64,000 nt of DNA from Epiperipatus broadwayi (lineage: Eukaryota > Onychophora > Udeonychophora > Euonychophora > Peripatidae). Below, piece by piece: positions 12,861 through 26,028 of this stretch. Under the pieces are notes generated by a model. It did not search any database. It saw only the letters and a program-made list of their open reading frames with translations, and was not told the DNA's origin. The translations under genes and the position numbers were made by a program. The stretch spans positions 1,545,767-1,609,766 of the forward strand of contig JAQFVV010012416.1 of NCBI GenBank assembly GCA_028023455.1, in the 5' to 3' direction. Positions within the stretch are counted from its first letter, which is position 1, and the number at the start of each line of letters is the position of its first letter.

Positions 12861-13815
12861 GCACTTGTTATTTTAAACATTAAATTTTGAAATGGAAGTA
12901 TTATTAATTACCTGCGGGATATATTCGTGCATATGTTTATTAATTGTAAAAAAAAATAACCCAACCAATAACTCCAAATTTCATAAAGTAAACAATAACA
13001 GATTTATGTGTATTAATAGCAGATTAGTAAAAAAAATTAAACTGATTATAATTTCTATTTATCTTGAATATAATTACACGTGAGTTTATTAACTATAAAG
13101 AGTATTATATTTAATAATTGTGTGCATGATTCATATTTCACACTTTAAGATAAATCATATGATATCTGCTTAATAGAAGTAAGACATAAGCCTGTTCTGA
13201 CTTGTGATGTTGAGATTTGGTACAGTTGATGAAATAAGTTTCCTTAAAACCAGTTCTATGGGCCTTATATTATCTAACAATTCGGAATTAGACTTTTATG
13301 TAACATCTTATATCTTAGTTAAATAATGAGCTAATTAATAGACATTTAAATGCTTTTATTCATATTAATATTAAAAGTATATATATATGTATAAGCACAT
13401 TGCCGACAAAGTTAGTATTTTGCAATTAAAATATGTAGACATTTTGAATTATAAAATTTAAGTTGTTTATACTTCAAAGTTAATAGTTATTACACTTGGC
13501 ATTTATTTTAGATAATCATTAAATTGTTCTTATCTACAAATTTTAACATTTTCTTAATATTATGGTTTGCCATGTGCAATGTTTAATTCTCTATATTCTA
13601 AAAAAACAATCAATTGAAGTTTCAATTGTATGCAAATGGAAAATAAAAACAGTCATGGATTCATTATTCATAAAGATGTGACAATTCTTCACTCAGTTGT
13701 GGTTATCTAGATATTCATTTACTGACTTAGAGATGGCTATATGAGCACCACAGTACAGTAATAACACTTTATTTGTTATGCCTATAACCTGGAATTCAAA
13801 TCTTGGCTGAGTGCA
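12861..13815. other. AT-rich stretch with a tRNA-like SINE fragment at 13735-13815
   Basis: No gene seen. Around 13735-13815 a tRNA-like arrangement with 'ggaattcaaatcttgg' as a weak B box adjoins the foldback element and resembles family T. Confidence 0.4.
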
Positions 13816-14270
13816 GTTGTATTTGTATGTTGGACTATTTTCACCACCTAATATGAGTATTGAATGTCTAGAAAAATTTTAACTTTATTTAAATATTCTA
13901 AATACATTCAACTGTTAGTAACAGCACACAGGTTAGTATATGCACAATGTTTTGAGAGTATTATTCTCCCCTCTTCTTCAGGTTTGCTGGCCTGACCAGT
14001 GATCTTTGAGTACTGCATTACTTAAAATTCAATTATCAAAGAATCTAAGAGTCCAGGTTCGATTCCCATGCTAGTACTGTCACCAGTCAGGTCATCAACA
14101 TCTGAAGAAGAGGGGAGAATAATGCCTCTTGAAACATTGTGCATATACTAACCTGTGTGCTATTACTAACAGTTGAATGTATTTAGAATATTTAAATAGT
14201 TAAAATTTTTCTAAAGACATTCAATACTCATATTAGATGATAAAAATAATCCAACATATAAATACAACTA
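13816..14270. mobile_element. Foldback element (family F), arms about 190 bp
   Basis: Left arm 13816-14007 is the imperfect reverse complement of right arm 14079-14270. Outer ends are 'agttgtatttgtatgttgga' and its counterpart near 14250-14269. Inner ends carry 'tctcccctcttcttcag' and 'ctgaagaagaggggaga'. The ~70-bp loop contains a good B-box word 'ggttcgattcc' (about 14056-14066). Related single arms lie at 12716-12860 and 27853-28080. It could be a MITE or a foldback dimer of a tRNA-derived retroposon; the central B box favours the latter. No clear TSD. Confidence 0.85.
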
Positions 14271-16956
14271 AAACACCATCATCACAAACCCACAGGAAAA
14301 CACTAGGCTGAGTATATATTCAAATTAAAGGTCTGAGAAGTTTTCTCTTTTAAATATGTGACCCATAGCAATCCAACATTGGTCATCAAATTGATGTCAA
14401 GTTCTTCTTAATTGGAGGGTAAAATAAGAATATTTTTTTTTACTACATAGCAATTGGCAAATCTGACGAGAACTGTCTTCTCCTTTACTGTTCCATTAGA
14501 AGGGAATGGTTGGAGAAGCTTTTGTCCGGCAATTTTCTTAAAAAATGTCTGTTTTATCTTTTCAATGGCTGGCTAACTTCATTAGCTAGTAAACATTTTA
14601 TAAGTTTTCATTAAGAAAAACACTCAAGCGTAGACTGAAACATTGTTTTTTTAAATATTTACATGAGCAAGGAATTAAGTTTAAGCTAAGCTCAATATTA
14701 TAAAATCAAATTCTAATATATTTTAGTATTAAAATAATTATAATGTATATAGTTAATTTAACTGTTAAATAGCTTATTAAAAGATCTCTCCAATACCCCC
14801 CCCCCATCACACACACAGTGAAACAGTGAATGAGAAAGTATTTTTAAACCAAGCTTGGCAATTATTGGATGATGAAAATTTTAGTGATTTTCCATGTTTA
14901 TTGTTCTCTCTAGCTAAGAATAGTCAGATATGTATTTCCTAACCAGATAACTGATTAAAAAAAAAATGTAAATTTGCTTAGAACCTAAACAAATTTTCGA
15001 GGTTTACCCAATCCTTACTTCAACCTGTGATGGGCATGGTAGGATGATAGTGCTGTATCATGAAGTTTTCTTAATACAATATATCTATACACACAGATGC
15101 ATATATGAATAAACATGTATAATTGATTACCGTAATTTTTTTTTCAAAAAATAAATTATAAAAAAATACCTGTTTTATCTAGATTTTTTAAATTTTTTTA
15201 TATTTCTAAATATTTTACAAAAATTAACAGAGCATATCTAATAACAATGGAAACTGCATTTCTTTTAAAGTCAAACATCGCGTTATTGTTAGATTACATG
15301 AAATAGTAATATTCCATATTTAAGGCCACGCAGAAAGAATCCTGAAGATATCATTTAATGACAGGTCATAAGTGCTTCAAATGATGAAATCAAAGGACAT
15401 TCACAAATGACTGAAAAAACACAATAGACATTGACAGAAGCAAAGTTTCCAGCCTAAGTCAATTCTTTGAAATTAATAATAAGAAAAGGGATAATAATAG
15501 CAGTAATAAGGTTTGTATGCAATGGTAAAAATTATCATTTTTATTATAATGATTGTCAAATAAATATTTAATTAGACATCTGACAAAGAATTGTTTTCCT
15601 GTCAATATAGTAAGTATGATGTATAGATATGTAATTGTTATGGGTGGACTATTTGGAATCATGTTTTAGCATGAATGATAACAATAATTCTTTGAAAACA
15701 ATTGAAATCTCTAAAAGACATTAAAAAAAGCAGCTTTTATAGTTTTAATAAATAGTTAATATATATATACAAGAATGCTTTCAGACAAAAGAATGAATTT
15801 ACTAAGATGGTTAGCATTAGTGGTATTAAAGAAATTAGAGATACAAATAAATGCCAATAAAAACACTATAATGGTAAATAAAATGTTCCAGTTAATAAAA
15901 AATTTCAATTGAGTGATGTGTTGGTTCAAAGTAGGTTTACATTTAGAGCAGATACAGAACCAAATTACAATTTCAAATTCTATTTTGTTGATAATATGAA
16001 GAGAATATGTAGTTATTACTATAGGTATTAAATATGAATTATATGCATAAAATTAAATATTATTATAAAAATTGTCTATATAAGACTGCCGTGCCTTGTG
16101 ATACAAATCTGTAAATAAAATAATATTTTACTAATTAATAAAATTTACAGACACAGCAGTTCTGATTCATTAGTTTTTTAAGACCAGCAAGACTGTTTCA
16201 CTTTGATTACTTATAATTAATACTATAAGGTTTTCCACAACAGGTTTAGCCTGGGCAGGAACGTGCAGCAAAAGGCCTATCTTAGTGGTAAGTTGGGTTA
16301 TTGGGGACCAGGGTGCAAATCACAATCTATATGGGAGCTCTTACTTTCTTCTGATGATAGTAAATATTGATAACCTGTGATGGCAACATTATGAATACTC
16401 AGGACATGTACTCTTATATATGTATATGTTAACGTGGATGTGTGTGTGTGGAGAGAAAGAAAGAGAAAAACAAATAATTTAAAAAATAGATTTTAAGTCT
16501 ATGTGACTGGTTTGATTCTCTTATAGGCCATTTTGTTTGATAATTGAATTAGTGATTTTTTTCAATCGTTTTTTTTTTTTAAAAAAAATTATAAGTTCCA
16601 AATTCCGTGGTAATTATGCATCAAAAAAGAGAGTGAATATTAAACAAACAATTACCAAACTTATTTTCTTTTACAAATTCGCATGTATTGAGAGAAAGTT
16701 CCATGTGGCTGCATAAATATCAGGATGGCTAAAGTTCAATCTCTCAAATTTGCTACCCCGAATGTATATATATAATGAATGATTTTTAATCATTTACATG
16801 CTGCAAAAATCACTGCATGTGGCTGTTGGAGCTGTAGGCTATACATGTTTCTACGTGCAAAATAAATATAAAAATACATATTTTGATTTCTGCATTATTA
16901 AATGTTAAAATATAATAATAGTATGGTAGATGTTTTCATTATTTTGATAACCATTA
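14271..16956. other. AT-rich DNA with diverged repeat pieces
   Basis: No gene. About 14395-14545 resembles 28800-28920 (shared words such as 'ctgttc' and 'ggcaa' within a common layout), an old repeat. 'gcttggcaattattggatga' (14853-14872) has a close match near 47610. A C run followed by CA repeats sits near 14797-14818. Confidence 0.4.
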
Positions 16957-16969
16957 TATGTAGTGTTAT

Positions 16970-17334
16970 ATAAATAGGTAAAACTCTCCATATGTATTGC
17001 CACTCAGTGCAAACCAGAGTAATCAATGGATGCCAGAAGGCTTGTGCATAAAATCTACATCTAGTGCCTACTCATCCAATATCCCCAGACTAGTTTCTGG
17101 CTTGTTGCCTTGTTCAGTGATCTCAGATGCAAGGCTCCTCACTGATGAAGGCCGCAAGCTAGAAACTAATCTGGGGATAATGGATAAGTAGGCACTAGAT
17201 GGGAATTTTATGCACAAGCCTTCTGGCATCCATTGATTATTCTGGCTTGCACTGAATGGCAATACATATGGAGAGTTTTGCCTGTTTTAATAACAGTTAT
17301 AAGCAAGCATAAGCAATGGTGATCATATGATGTT
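16970..17334 (+). mobile_element. Hairpin retroposon (family H), foldback dimer, 13-bp TSD
   Basis: Left arm starts 'aaaactctccatatg' and runs through 'ccccagactagtttct'. After a short centre the sequence returns as its reverse complement, ending 'atatggagagttttgcctg'. A tail of about 55 bp follows, ending 'ggtgatcatatgatgttt'. The direct repeat 'tatgtagtgttat' flanks it (16957-16969 and 17335-17347). The two open frames inside, one per strand, are mirror images caused by the inverted repeat and not genes. Confidence 0.92.
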
Positions 17335-17347
17335 TATGTAGTGTTAT

Positions 17348-17678
17348 TTATAAGGAATTTCATTTTTTATTTGATCAATATCAATATTGGTAGACATTCA
17401 TAATTAAGTATGTTCATTATAATTATAGAACAAAACAACAATAAAAAAAAATATTTCAGGTGAATTTTGTGAACTGCAAATATATTCTCATATTTCACAT
17501 TAGTTTTTAAGTCTGCTTACTTGATATCTTGTATTTCTTTCATCTTTTAACTTATTTTTTATTGGACTTAATATTTTGAAGCATGTTAATACTTTATCTA
17601 ATTATAGTTTACCATTATTGTTTATTCTCAGCTATATTTTCCCAATAAAATCAATCAGTATTGTAATTTTTGATATAT
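17348..17678. other. AT-rich spacer, nothing recognised
   Basis: No coding or repeat signal supported. Confidence 0.4.
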
Positions 17679-20580
17679 AAGGCAGAATGAATGTATGTGT
17701 AAATAATAAATATTTTTCCAATAGATATATGCAAATCATGATAGTCAAAAATAAATCATGGCCCAGGAGGCTGTAAAGTCACCAACTAAGGCAGCTATTA
17801 GTGGTTGAAGGTGGAGAGTGCTAAGAATCCCCTGATTGTGGACCCAGACTGCCATTTGATGATGACTATTTATTTAGTTACTTACAACTGCAGATCATTT
17901 TCAAGTGAAGGAAGATTGCAAGAATTAGAGAAAGAGCTGTCCTATATTAAATGGGACATAATTGGACTTAATCAAGAGACAATTGATTTAAAAAGTGGAC
18001 ATGTATTCTACAATAAAGGCACAAATGCTGGAAATACCAGTGAAAGAACAACATTGTGGAGATTGATGGTGTATTGAACAGAGTGGCAAGATTAGTTATA
18101 CAACTTAATAGCAGATACCAAATGCAGATAATTCAGGTTTATGCCCCAACAAGTTCTCATAGTGAGGAAGTAGTAGAAGATTTTTATATGGATGTACAAA
18201 AGGCATTTGATCAGAGTAAACAACATTTTAAAATTGTTATGGGAGATTTTAATGCTAGAATTGGTAAACAAATGAAAGATGAAAGTGGTGTATGTAATTT
18301 TGGTTATGGTAATAAAAATGAGAGAGGACACAGACTTGTGGAGTTTGCAGAAAAAGAAAAACTTTATATTATGAATTCTTTTTTTGAGAAAAATGTTAAA
18401 AGGAAATGGACATGGAAGCATCCAAATGAAGGTACAGCAGAATAGAATTATATTTTGACTAACAGAAAATACATATTTCAAGATTGTAATGTTCTTAATA
18501 AATTTAACACAACAAGTGATCATTGATTAGTAAGATGTAAGATACGTGATAATGCAAAACTAAAAAGACAAAAATTATTAAAAAAAACAATATTTACAGT
18601 TGATATTCCTAATCATCAGAAACATTCTAATGAATTTAAATTAGAACTTACAAATCAGTTTCAAGTATTAGTAGATTTTGAACCTGATTCAGATTTGAAT
18701 GAAATTAATATGAAAATAACTGATACACTTTTAAAAGCTGCAACAAAGATAGCTGGTAAAAAAAAAGGAGCAATTGATCAACAAAATTCATGAGACTACA
18801 GAATTTATAAAGAAAAGAAAGAATATGAAGCTATACAAAAATGATGCATTGAAAAGGATTGAATATCTTGAATTTTGTAAAATGGTGCGAAAAAGAGTTG
18901 AAAATGATATAAGAAAGTATACATGTGAACTAGCAAGCAAAGCTGTAGAAGAGAATAAAAGCCTCAAGAGTGTAAAATAACATTTTGGTATTGTTAGGAA
19001 ATTTATATCTGAAAAAAAAAGAGGATGGAATTATTACTAAAAAGAGAGATAACATCATGAAATAGGTAGAAGACTTCTATCAAAAATTATATAGTAATAA
19101 AGAACAAGTAACTCCTATATCTATTATATCATCCGAATTGCCTAGAATGCAATTAAATTTATCAAGAAAGGAAAGGCTCCAGGTAATGATGGAATTATAA
19201 TTGATATATTGAAAAAAGCAGGTAAAGAAATAGAACAAATTTTAGCAAAGTTATATACCAAATGTCTAAATGATAAAGATGTACCAGATGATTAGAAGAA
19301 TGCAGTATTAATATTAATATTTAAAAAAGGTGATAAAAATATTAGAAATTACAGACCTATCAGCCTTTTATCAGTTTCATACCAATGTTTTACCAAGATA
19401 ATTACAACTCGTCTACAGAGAACATTAGATTTCCACCAACCAAGAGAACAAGCTGGATTTAAAAGTGGTTTTAGTACAGTAGATCATATCCACATATTGA
19501 GAGAAAGTTATAGAAAGGGCAAATGAATATGAGTTGCCATTATGCTTTGGATTTATAGATTATGAAAAGGTATTTGATTCTATAAACATTTCTTCAGTGA
19601 TTAAAGCATTGGATCATCAAGATATAGATCCAGGATATTGTCATATTTTAAAGAATATTTATAAAAATGCAACAGCAATAATTAGATTACATAATGATAC
19701 TAGGAAAGTCAACATTGAGAAGGGTGTAAGACAGGGTGACTCCATATCTCCTAAACTTTTTACAGCAGTGCTGCAACAAGTATTTTGTGGATTAAAATGG
19801 GAAGCTAAAGGAGTAAAAGTAAATGGAGATTATTGCGGATGATGTAGTTGTTTTTGCAAATAATGCTTTAGAGCTGCAGGAAATGTTGTAGGAGTTATCA
19901 GACGAATGTAGGACTAAAGATAAATGTTAAAAAGATTAAAGTAATGTTAATGGGTTTTCTCAAAATATGAAAAAAAAAAGATTGATTATGATGAGTTAAA
20001 AGAAGTTAAAAGCTACAAATACCTTGGTCAGATTATTAATACAAATGACAACATAATGGATGAAATTAATCATAGAATTAAACTTGGTTGGAGTGCTTTT
20101 GGTAGAAATAACTCGACACTAAAAGGAAATGTGCCTATGTGTTTGAAAAGGAAGATTTTTAATAAATGTATTTTACCAGTTCTTACTTATGGATCTGAAA
20201 CTTGGACACTTAATTGAAGAGTAATACAGAGACTTCAGACCAGTATGGAGAGATGCATGTTGGGAGCAACAAGAAGAGATTGAAAATGCAATATATGGGT
20301 AAGAGAACAAACAGGTGCTACTGACCTCATTGAAAAAATTAAAAGATATTGCTAGAAGAGATGATAATAGATGGACAATTGAAATCTTACCCTGGATTCC
20401 AAGAGATTGTAAAAGACCCAGAAAGAGACTACATGTGAGATGGATGGATGAAATAAGAAAGTGCACAAGGGTCATGTGGAGAAAAAAAGCTAAAGATCAG
20501 AGAAGATGGATTGAACTTGGAGAGATTTTCATCATGCAGTGGATTTATAAAGGTTGATAATGATGATGCTGATGATATAA
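17679..20580 (+). pseudogene. RTE-type LINE copy 1 (endonuclease and RT), decayed
   Basis: Follows the same order as copy 2 at 50285-54040: part of the 5' leader ('ggcagaatgaatg', 17681), an AP-like endonuclease, RT, then a C-terminal region and an ATG-rich tail ('gatgatgctgatgat'). Endonuclease signals include 'TYNCRSFSSEGR' (about 17883) and 'VMGDFNARIG' (about 18238). RT motif A is 'FGFIDYEKVFDSINI' (19545-19589). Motif B is 'GVRQGDSISPKLF' (about 19725-19763). The motif C core 'ADDVVVFANNA' (about 19839) has a local deletion, losing the aromatic residue before ADD. The frame is broken at least five times by stops and indels, so it is dead. RTE elements encode one polyprotein that nicks target DNA and primes reverse transcription from its RNA. 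This family may have mobilised the short retroposons nearby, but that is inference. Confidence 0.92.
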
Positions 20581-20756
20581 ATAAATCCTTGTTAAAAACT
20601 ATATTAAAGTTCACTATATAATAAAAAATACTTTTTTTAAAAAAGCCTCTTATAGTTCATTTTTCTTCACAAGCTCAATCCAATGAAGACATGATTTTAC
20701 AATATAAATTATAAATTTTACAGGCCAAAGAACAGTGTTGATCTAGTGATTGACAG

Positions 20757-21020
20757 AGGCAAAACTCTCCATACAGTAGTGCCACTCTGTGTAAGGCAGA
20801 ATAATCGATGAATGCAGGAAGGTTTGTGCATAAAATCCCTACCCATTGCCTATTCATCCAATATTCCCAGACTAGTTTCTAGCTTGTGGGTTTCATCAGT
20901 GAGGAGTCTTGAATCTGACAGAACTGCCTTCCTGCATCCATTGATTACTCTGGCTTGCTCTGAGTGGCACTACTGTATGGAGAGTTTTACCTCTGTGAAG
21001 AACAGTTTGGTGATCATGAT
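20757..21020 (+). mobile_element. Hairpin retroposon (family H), foldback with shortened right arm
   Basis: Left arm starts 'gcaaaactctccatacagta' and reaches 'cagtgaggagtcttg'. The return arm rejoins at 'ttcctgcatccattgatta' and ends 'atggagagttttacctctg'. The inner part of the right arm is deleted and the tail is reduced to 'ggtgatcatgat'. Target duplication is not clear. Confidence 0.85.
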
Positions 21021-22343
21021 ATTATCATTGTATTTTTAGAATCTCATGGCACATTGATGCCAATAGAAGGTCCAAGTCTTACTTACATTCATATAATCAA
21101 TTGTCAAAATACATTGTATTTATAACTAATTTAGTTGTAGTAGTTATATCACTACTACAAAATGACTTATTTTTTAAATGCACCAGCAGTAACATAATGA
21201 ATACTTAAAAAAAGGGGGGGGGGGCTATTAAAAAAATAAAAGAACCGAGTGTTACAAACAATAGGTTTTATGAAAACTAAGAGTAAAAAAAAAGATTTAA
21301 CAATGAGATGATTAAAAAAAGAGAGCAAATAGAAATTTTGAAGTAAAAAAAAAAAAAACCTGTTCAGAAACAATGCTTAGAAAGATCAACATAATGGATA
21401 GAAATGTTCTGTGAAGAAAGTAATGTAATAATATGGAAGAAATGACAAAGAAAAAGTAGATATGATTTAGCTTAGAGATGGACAAATCAATTTGGGTTGT
21501 ATAAGTAGCAATGAGAATAATTTTATTGAAAAAATGAGAAAGCATGTAAGTGATATATATATAAATAAGCCTTCATTTGCATTAGTAGGGCGAAAAAGTG
21601 AAACAGGTAAGAATAAAGAAAGTTGTGCAATAAAGAAGAATAGAGATGTAAAATGCATGTTATGCTCCTATTATGATTGGAAAACTTTGGAGTAATAAAA
21701 TTCTAGTTGAATTATTGAAATCTAAAAGGATAAAATGTTCGAGAGAATGTTTCTAATTTATAACTTAAGTTTTCGTTAGATCATAGACTTCATTCAGTAA
21801 TAATGATTTGTTATGGGAAAAAACCTAAGGCAAAAAAAAATATGAAGACTTATGAACAGTAAATAGTTTTAGATATACTGATATCAAAAAAGTAGTTGGA
21901 ATTCATCAAAGATAATGACACTATAGATTTAATCACAGAAGTAAGGACTTTTGTTGAGAGATATGTAAAAAAAAAAAAAAATCTCCACTGTTCTTAAAAA
22001 GTCTTTGGTAAAGTTAATCCTTGGATATATTTTAAAAAAGAAAAAGATAGATTGTATATGCAACAAAGTGTTTTATATAAAGTTAAACAAATATTCTTGC
22101 AGAATATAAAAGGAGGAATAGCAGTATTGTTTTGACAAGAATGATGTTAGCAATGGGGATAAGAACATTCACTACTTGTATTTCTTTTTAATGGTACAGC
22201 AGTATTTGATATTTATGTTAACAATACACTACAGAAAAAATAATGAAATTATGAAAATAAAATTCGTAAATTTGATGATTACTAGTGGACATGATAAAAA
22301 AGGAAATATGAACCAGACAAAAATATTAGAGTAAGTTATTTGG
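21021..22343. other. AT-rich DNA with one unexplained open frame
   Basis: The frame at 21492-21695 (67 codons, plus strand) ends with a Cys-rich 'CMLCSYYDW' and has a mixed, protein-like composition. I do not recognise it. It may be a relic of a mobile-element protein. Nearby frames on both strands are A/T-run artefacts. A G run lies at about 21216-21224. Confidence 0.35.
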
Positions 22344-22354
22344 AAGTTATGTAA

Positions 22355-22574
22355 AGGTGGCTGCTGAAGAGTTGCATTAGATCCTAAGATCTAGGTGCAG
22401 TGCTCTCAGATCCAAGGCTCCTCACTGATAAAGGCCACAAGCCAGAAACTAGTCTGGGGATATTGGATGAGTAGGCATTAGATAGGGATTTTATGCACAA
22501 GCCTCTGATATCCATTAATTACTCTGGCTTGAACTGAGTGGCACTACTGTATGGAGAGTTTTGCCTGTGTTAAT
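22355..22574 (+). mobile_element. Hairpin retroposon (family H), monomer, 11-bp TSD
   Basis: Begins 'aggtggctgctgaagagttg' and runs once through the monomer ('ctagtctggggatattgg', 'gggattttatgcacaagcc') to 'ggagagttttgcctgtgtta'. It lacks the usual tail. The direct repeat 'aagttatgtaa' flanks it at 22344-22354 and 22575-22585. This copy defines the non-palindromic monomer and shares its start with the copy at 62688. Confidence 0.9.
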
Positions 22575-22585
22575 AAGTTATGTAA

Positions 22586-25500
22586 TAACAGAAATAATGA
22601 TAAAGATATTAAATTACAAAAGATAAAAAGCTGATCGAATATTGTTTTTCTGTCCATAAAATACCTAATTAAAACAATTCTTATTAAATGACTTGTCAGA
22701 AGCATAAGTTTATATGAAGCAGATAATTAAACAATTAGAAAAAAAAAACAGAGAAAAAAGAACTAAAAGCTTCAGATATGGATTTAAAAAGATTAGAAAG
22801 ATTGAATTAATAATAATGAAAAAAATAAACCAACTAAGTTTATTACGAAAAAAAAAAATTAAGAAAAAGTACTTGGAAGAAAGTGCACAGAAGGTAAATC
22901 CAATAGATGATAAAAGACAAACACTTCTTTTTCTTTGTTGATAAGTTGAAGGAAGAAATTTGACTTTCATATTTATTAATCAACTGCAAAATAAAGAGCT
23001 CTATTTTTATTCCAAAATTTCCTCTGATATTTTTTACTTCCCTTTAAAAAAATTCTTCATTTCAACTATCTAACTAACCTGCAGTCTTTTTTTTTTTTTA
23101 AAGTGAAATATATGTGATTAACAAAATACATTGTTACTTATCCTAAAGTCTGTATTATGTTTTTTATTTTATGTTTCGTAATTTATACCTAATTTAAATG
23201 TTGTTATTATTATTGATTACTACTACAATACTAATACCAAAATAGAGATGTTAAACAGCTGTGGTTTTCTGTTTTTTCCTTTTCTAAATATTTAATATAA
23301 TGATTTTTAAAGTGTATAACACAAACTCATAAATTGAAATATACTTTATATAATAATTAAACAAAAGATATAAATGATGGCAAAAAAAATACATATTGGA
23401 CAGCTGGCTAAAGGTTATCTAAGATTGCCACTAATAAATTATTGACACAAAAACTAATTAGAGAATCAACTAAAGCCCTGCCCTGATATTAACTGGAATT
23501 AGAAATGGAACATCATCATAACAAGGCCAACTTATAACTGACTTATCTATGAAATAATTAACAAGTCTCAACGTTGTGAGTGTAGAAAGTTCAACATTTG
23601 GTAAATCAAAGTGTAATATTTTAACATAACTACTTGCAAACTTAAAAACATTTAAACATGACCTGATAAATTAAGTTAATGAAAATGTAAAAACTGACTG
23701 TTTATATTAAATAAGATAAGCATAGATGGTAGACAAAATATTATTACAGTAATTAAAAAGATAGGCAGCTTTCAAATTAGCAAAATTCAATAAAAGAATT
23801 TAAAAAAAAAATAACAAAAAATAAATAAATGGAATTAAAGAATTAATCAAATAATTAGATAAAAGTAAAGATAAATGTAAAAATGAAATGATACTACTTC
23901 CACCAACAATGACAAAAAAAAAGAACCTTAAAAATGTGGTTGTAATTAACCAATTCAGAATAAACTGGGACTTCTCTACACTCTAGCTAAAAATACCTAG
24001 ACCCCATTTATTGACCCACTGGGCTGACTATACTTCATTTATCTGAAAGAAAAATCCTAATTTTGTTGTGATCTGAAGAAATTTTAAGTTTACTGATCAG
24101 AACTCAGAGAGCAGTGTAGTACATAAATGTGTAAACCAAGATTAGTGGATGACAAAAAACAGAAACTTATAATTTATACTATCTAATTTTTTATAACACA
24201 GATGAAAATGCAAATCAAAATCTATATTTCTGGATAAAATTTCTACATAATGAGCATTATATTTTTGATGTATATCTATATATTTCGCCCTTAACTCACA
24301 TAATATTTAACTGATGTATTAATTAAAGTTTACTTTTAATAATCAAAATTATTCTTCACTTATAAAGTGTGATAAACATAGTTTATGTAATAGTTTTTGT
24401 ATTATTTATTTTTTAATAATCAGTAGGCCATGTAAGTAAAATAACCAAATTTTTCTTATAAAATTAAAATTCCTTTTTTAATTTAAACGAATAATTTAGT
24501 ACTGCTGTAAACATGTAACTAATTGAAATTATATTAAATTTTATTGTGTCATCTACAGAATTTTCTAAATGATCCATGTTGCTAAAAAAAATAAAATAAT
24601 ATAATACAACACGTTTTGGATCCCATCCTCATCAAAATCCTATAAAAGATCAAAACTCATGAATATAATAACATTTTTCTTATTTAAGTACCATAACTAT
24701 GCTCCATTAGATATTAAAGCTAGAATGTTCAAATTAATAGTATGTTTAATACAATAATATTTTTAATAGCTTAATATTAAAACCCTCTCATGTTTAATTT
24801 TTTTTCTGTCTGCATCTGGTGATATTTGAGAATAATAGTTCAACAATTTAATTTTAATGAAAAAAAAAAAATCTAAAAAAACCATACTTGAACTTTCAAA
24901 ATATAAAAAAGATAAGAAAATGTAAAATATGTAAAGAGAACAATGGTTTTACTTTTCTTATTATTTTTTTGTTGTAACACTATTGTAAAAAAGAAAATTA
25001 AAATATTTGTCAAATAAACTCCAATTTTTAAATCTGAATGAATTTATTATAAAGTCATAACAAATCTATGAACTAACTTTTCTGAAATTGAAAATTGCAT
25101 TTATATTTATTAAGTGTCACAAAAGTTCAGAACTACTGCCATTTAACAGGGTTATAACTATAATAATCACTACTTCCAGTTAAACTAAAATGATCTTTTA
25201 TCAGTTTGGAAGTCAAGAAATTGAATTTGCATCTTTCGCCCTCTACTGAGAGATTTTGCAATTTTTTTCTTAATATTTTAATTTCAAAAAAAATTCTGAA
25301 GATGTCAGGATAATCAAAAACGTGGGGATTTCAAAATATGGAAAGCTCCATCAAGATGAGCACTCATTAGATTCTTGGCAGTCTTGAACTTTGCGATATT
25401 GCGTCAAGAAAATATGAATGACTAAAAACTTGATTTTTTGGAAAGTTTATGGTTATTTTTGCATAATAATTGAATCATAATTATCAAAAATCAAGAATAT

Positions 25501-26028
25501 ATATTATTTACATATTTATTTTTTACAGAAGTGTTTTATTTTTAAATATAAAACATATTTTTCTGAGTAATGTTGCTATGGAAATTATGGTGGCGTGTAA
25601 ATTATGATCTCTTAAAATTACGCCACTAAGTCTGGTAAAAAATATAGCAATATCAAAAAAATTACTAAAAATTTTAAACTTTTAAAGCATAAGTTGGTAG
25701 ATTTACTAGTAATATGAAGGTATGCTAAAAAATAAACATATTGATAAAGACTTCAGAAAAGTTTTTTATTCAGCAAGGAAATCATATTTTAAACTGCATA
25801 AGAAGAAATTTTGTAAAACTACATGGATATATCAAATGTTATACTACATCTAACAATCTAATAATTTCATCAGTTTAAAAATCTTAGTTCTAAACATCTA
25901 ACAAATTGAATCTTCGGGTATAGAAAAAGTGTTAAACATTATCATCATACAATCTAATACCCCTTCATGAAATATAAGAGCAATAATTAAAAAAGTGACT
26001 CAAAAATTGCTTTAGAAGAAAAGAAGAA
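22586..26028. other. Long AT-rich stretch, no gene recognised
   Basis: The lysine-rich frame at 22714-22941 and its antisense partner are products of A/T runs. I found no copy of the repeat families seen elsewhere in the window. Confidence 0.45.

Noticed and set aside
16997-17262. Two similar 64-codon frames on opposite strands
   Set aside because: Both arise from the inverted arms of the family H foldback element.
18092-18523. 143-codon antisense frame
   Set aside because: Mirror of the RTE endonuclease region on the plus strand, which carries the recognised motifs.
21492-21695. 67-codon frame with Cys-rich end as a host gene
   Set aside because: No start context, splice partner or family match. 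Left as unexplained.
22714-22970. Overlapping open frames on both strands, 75-86 codons
   Set aside because: Composition is Lys/Ile or Phe/Leu only, from A/T runs. No motif.
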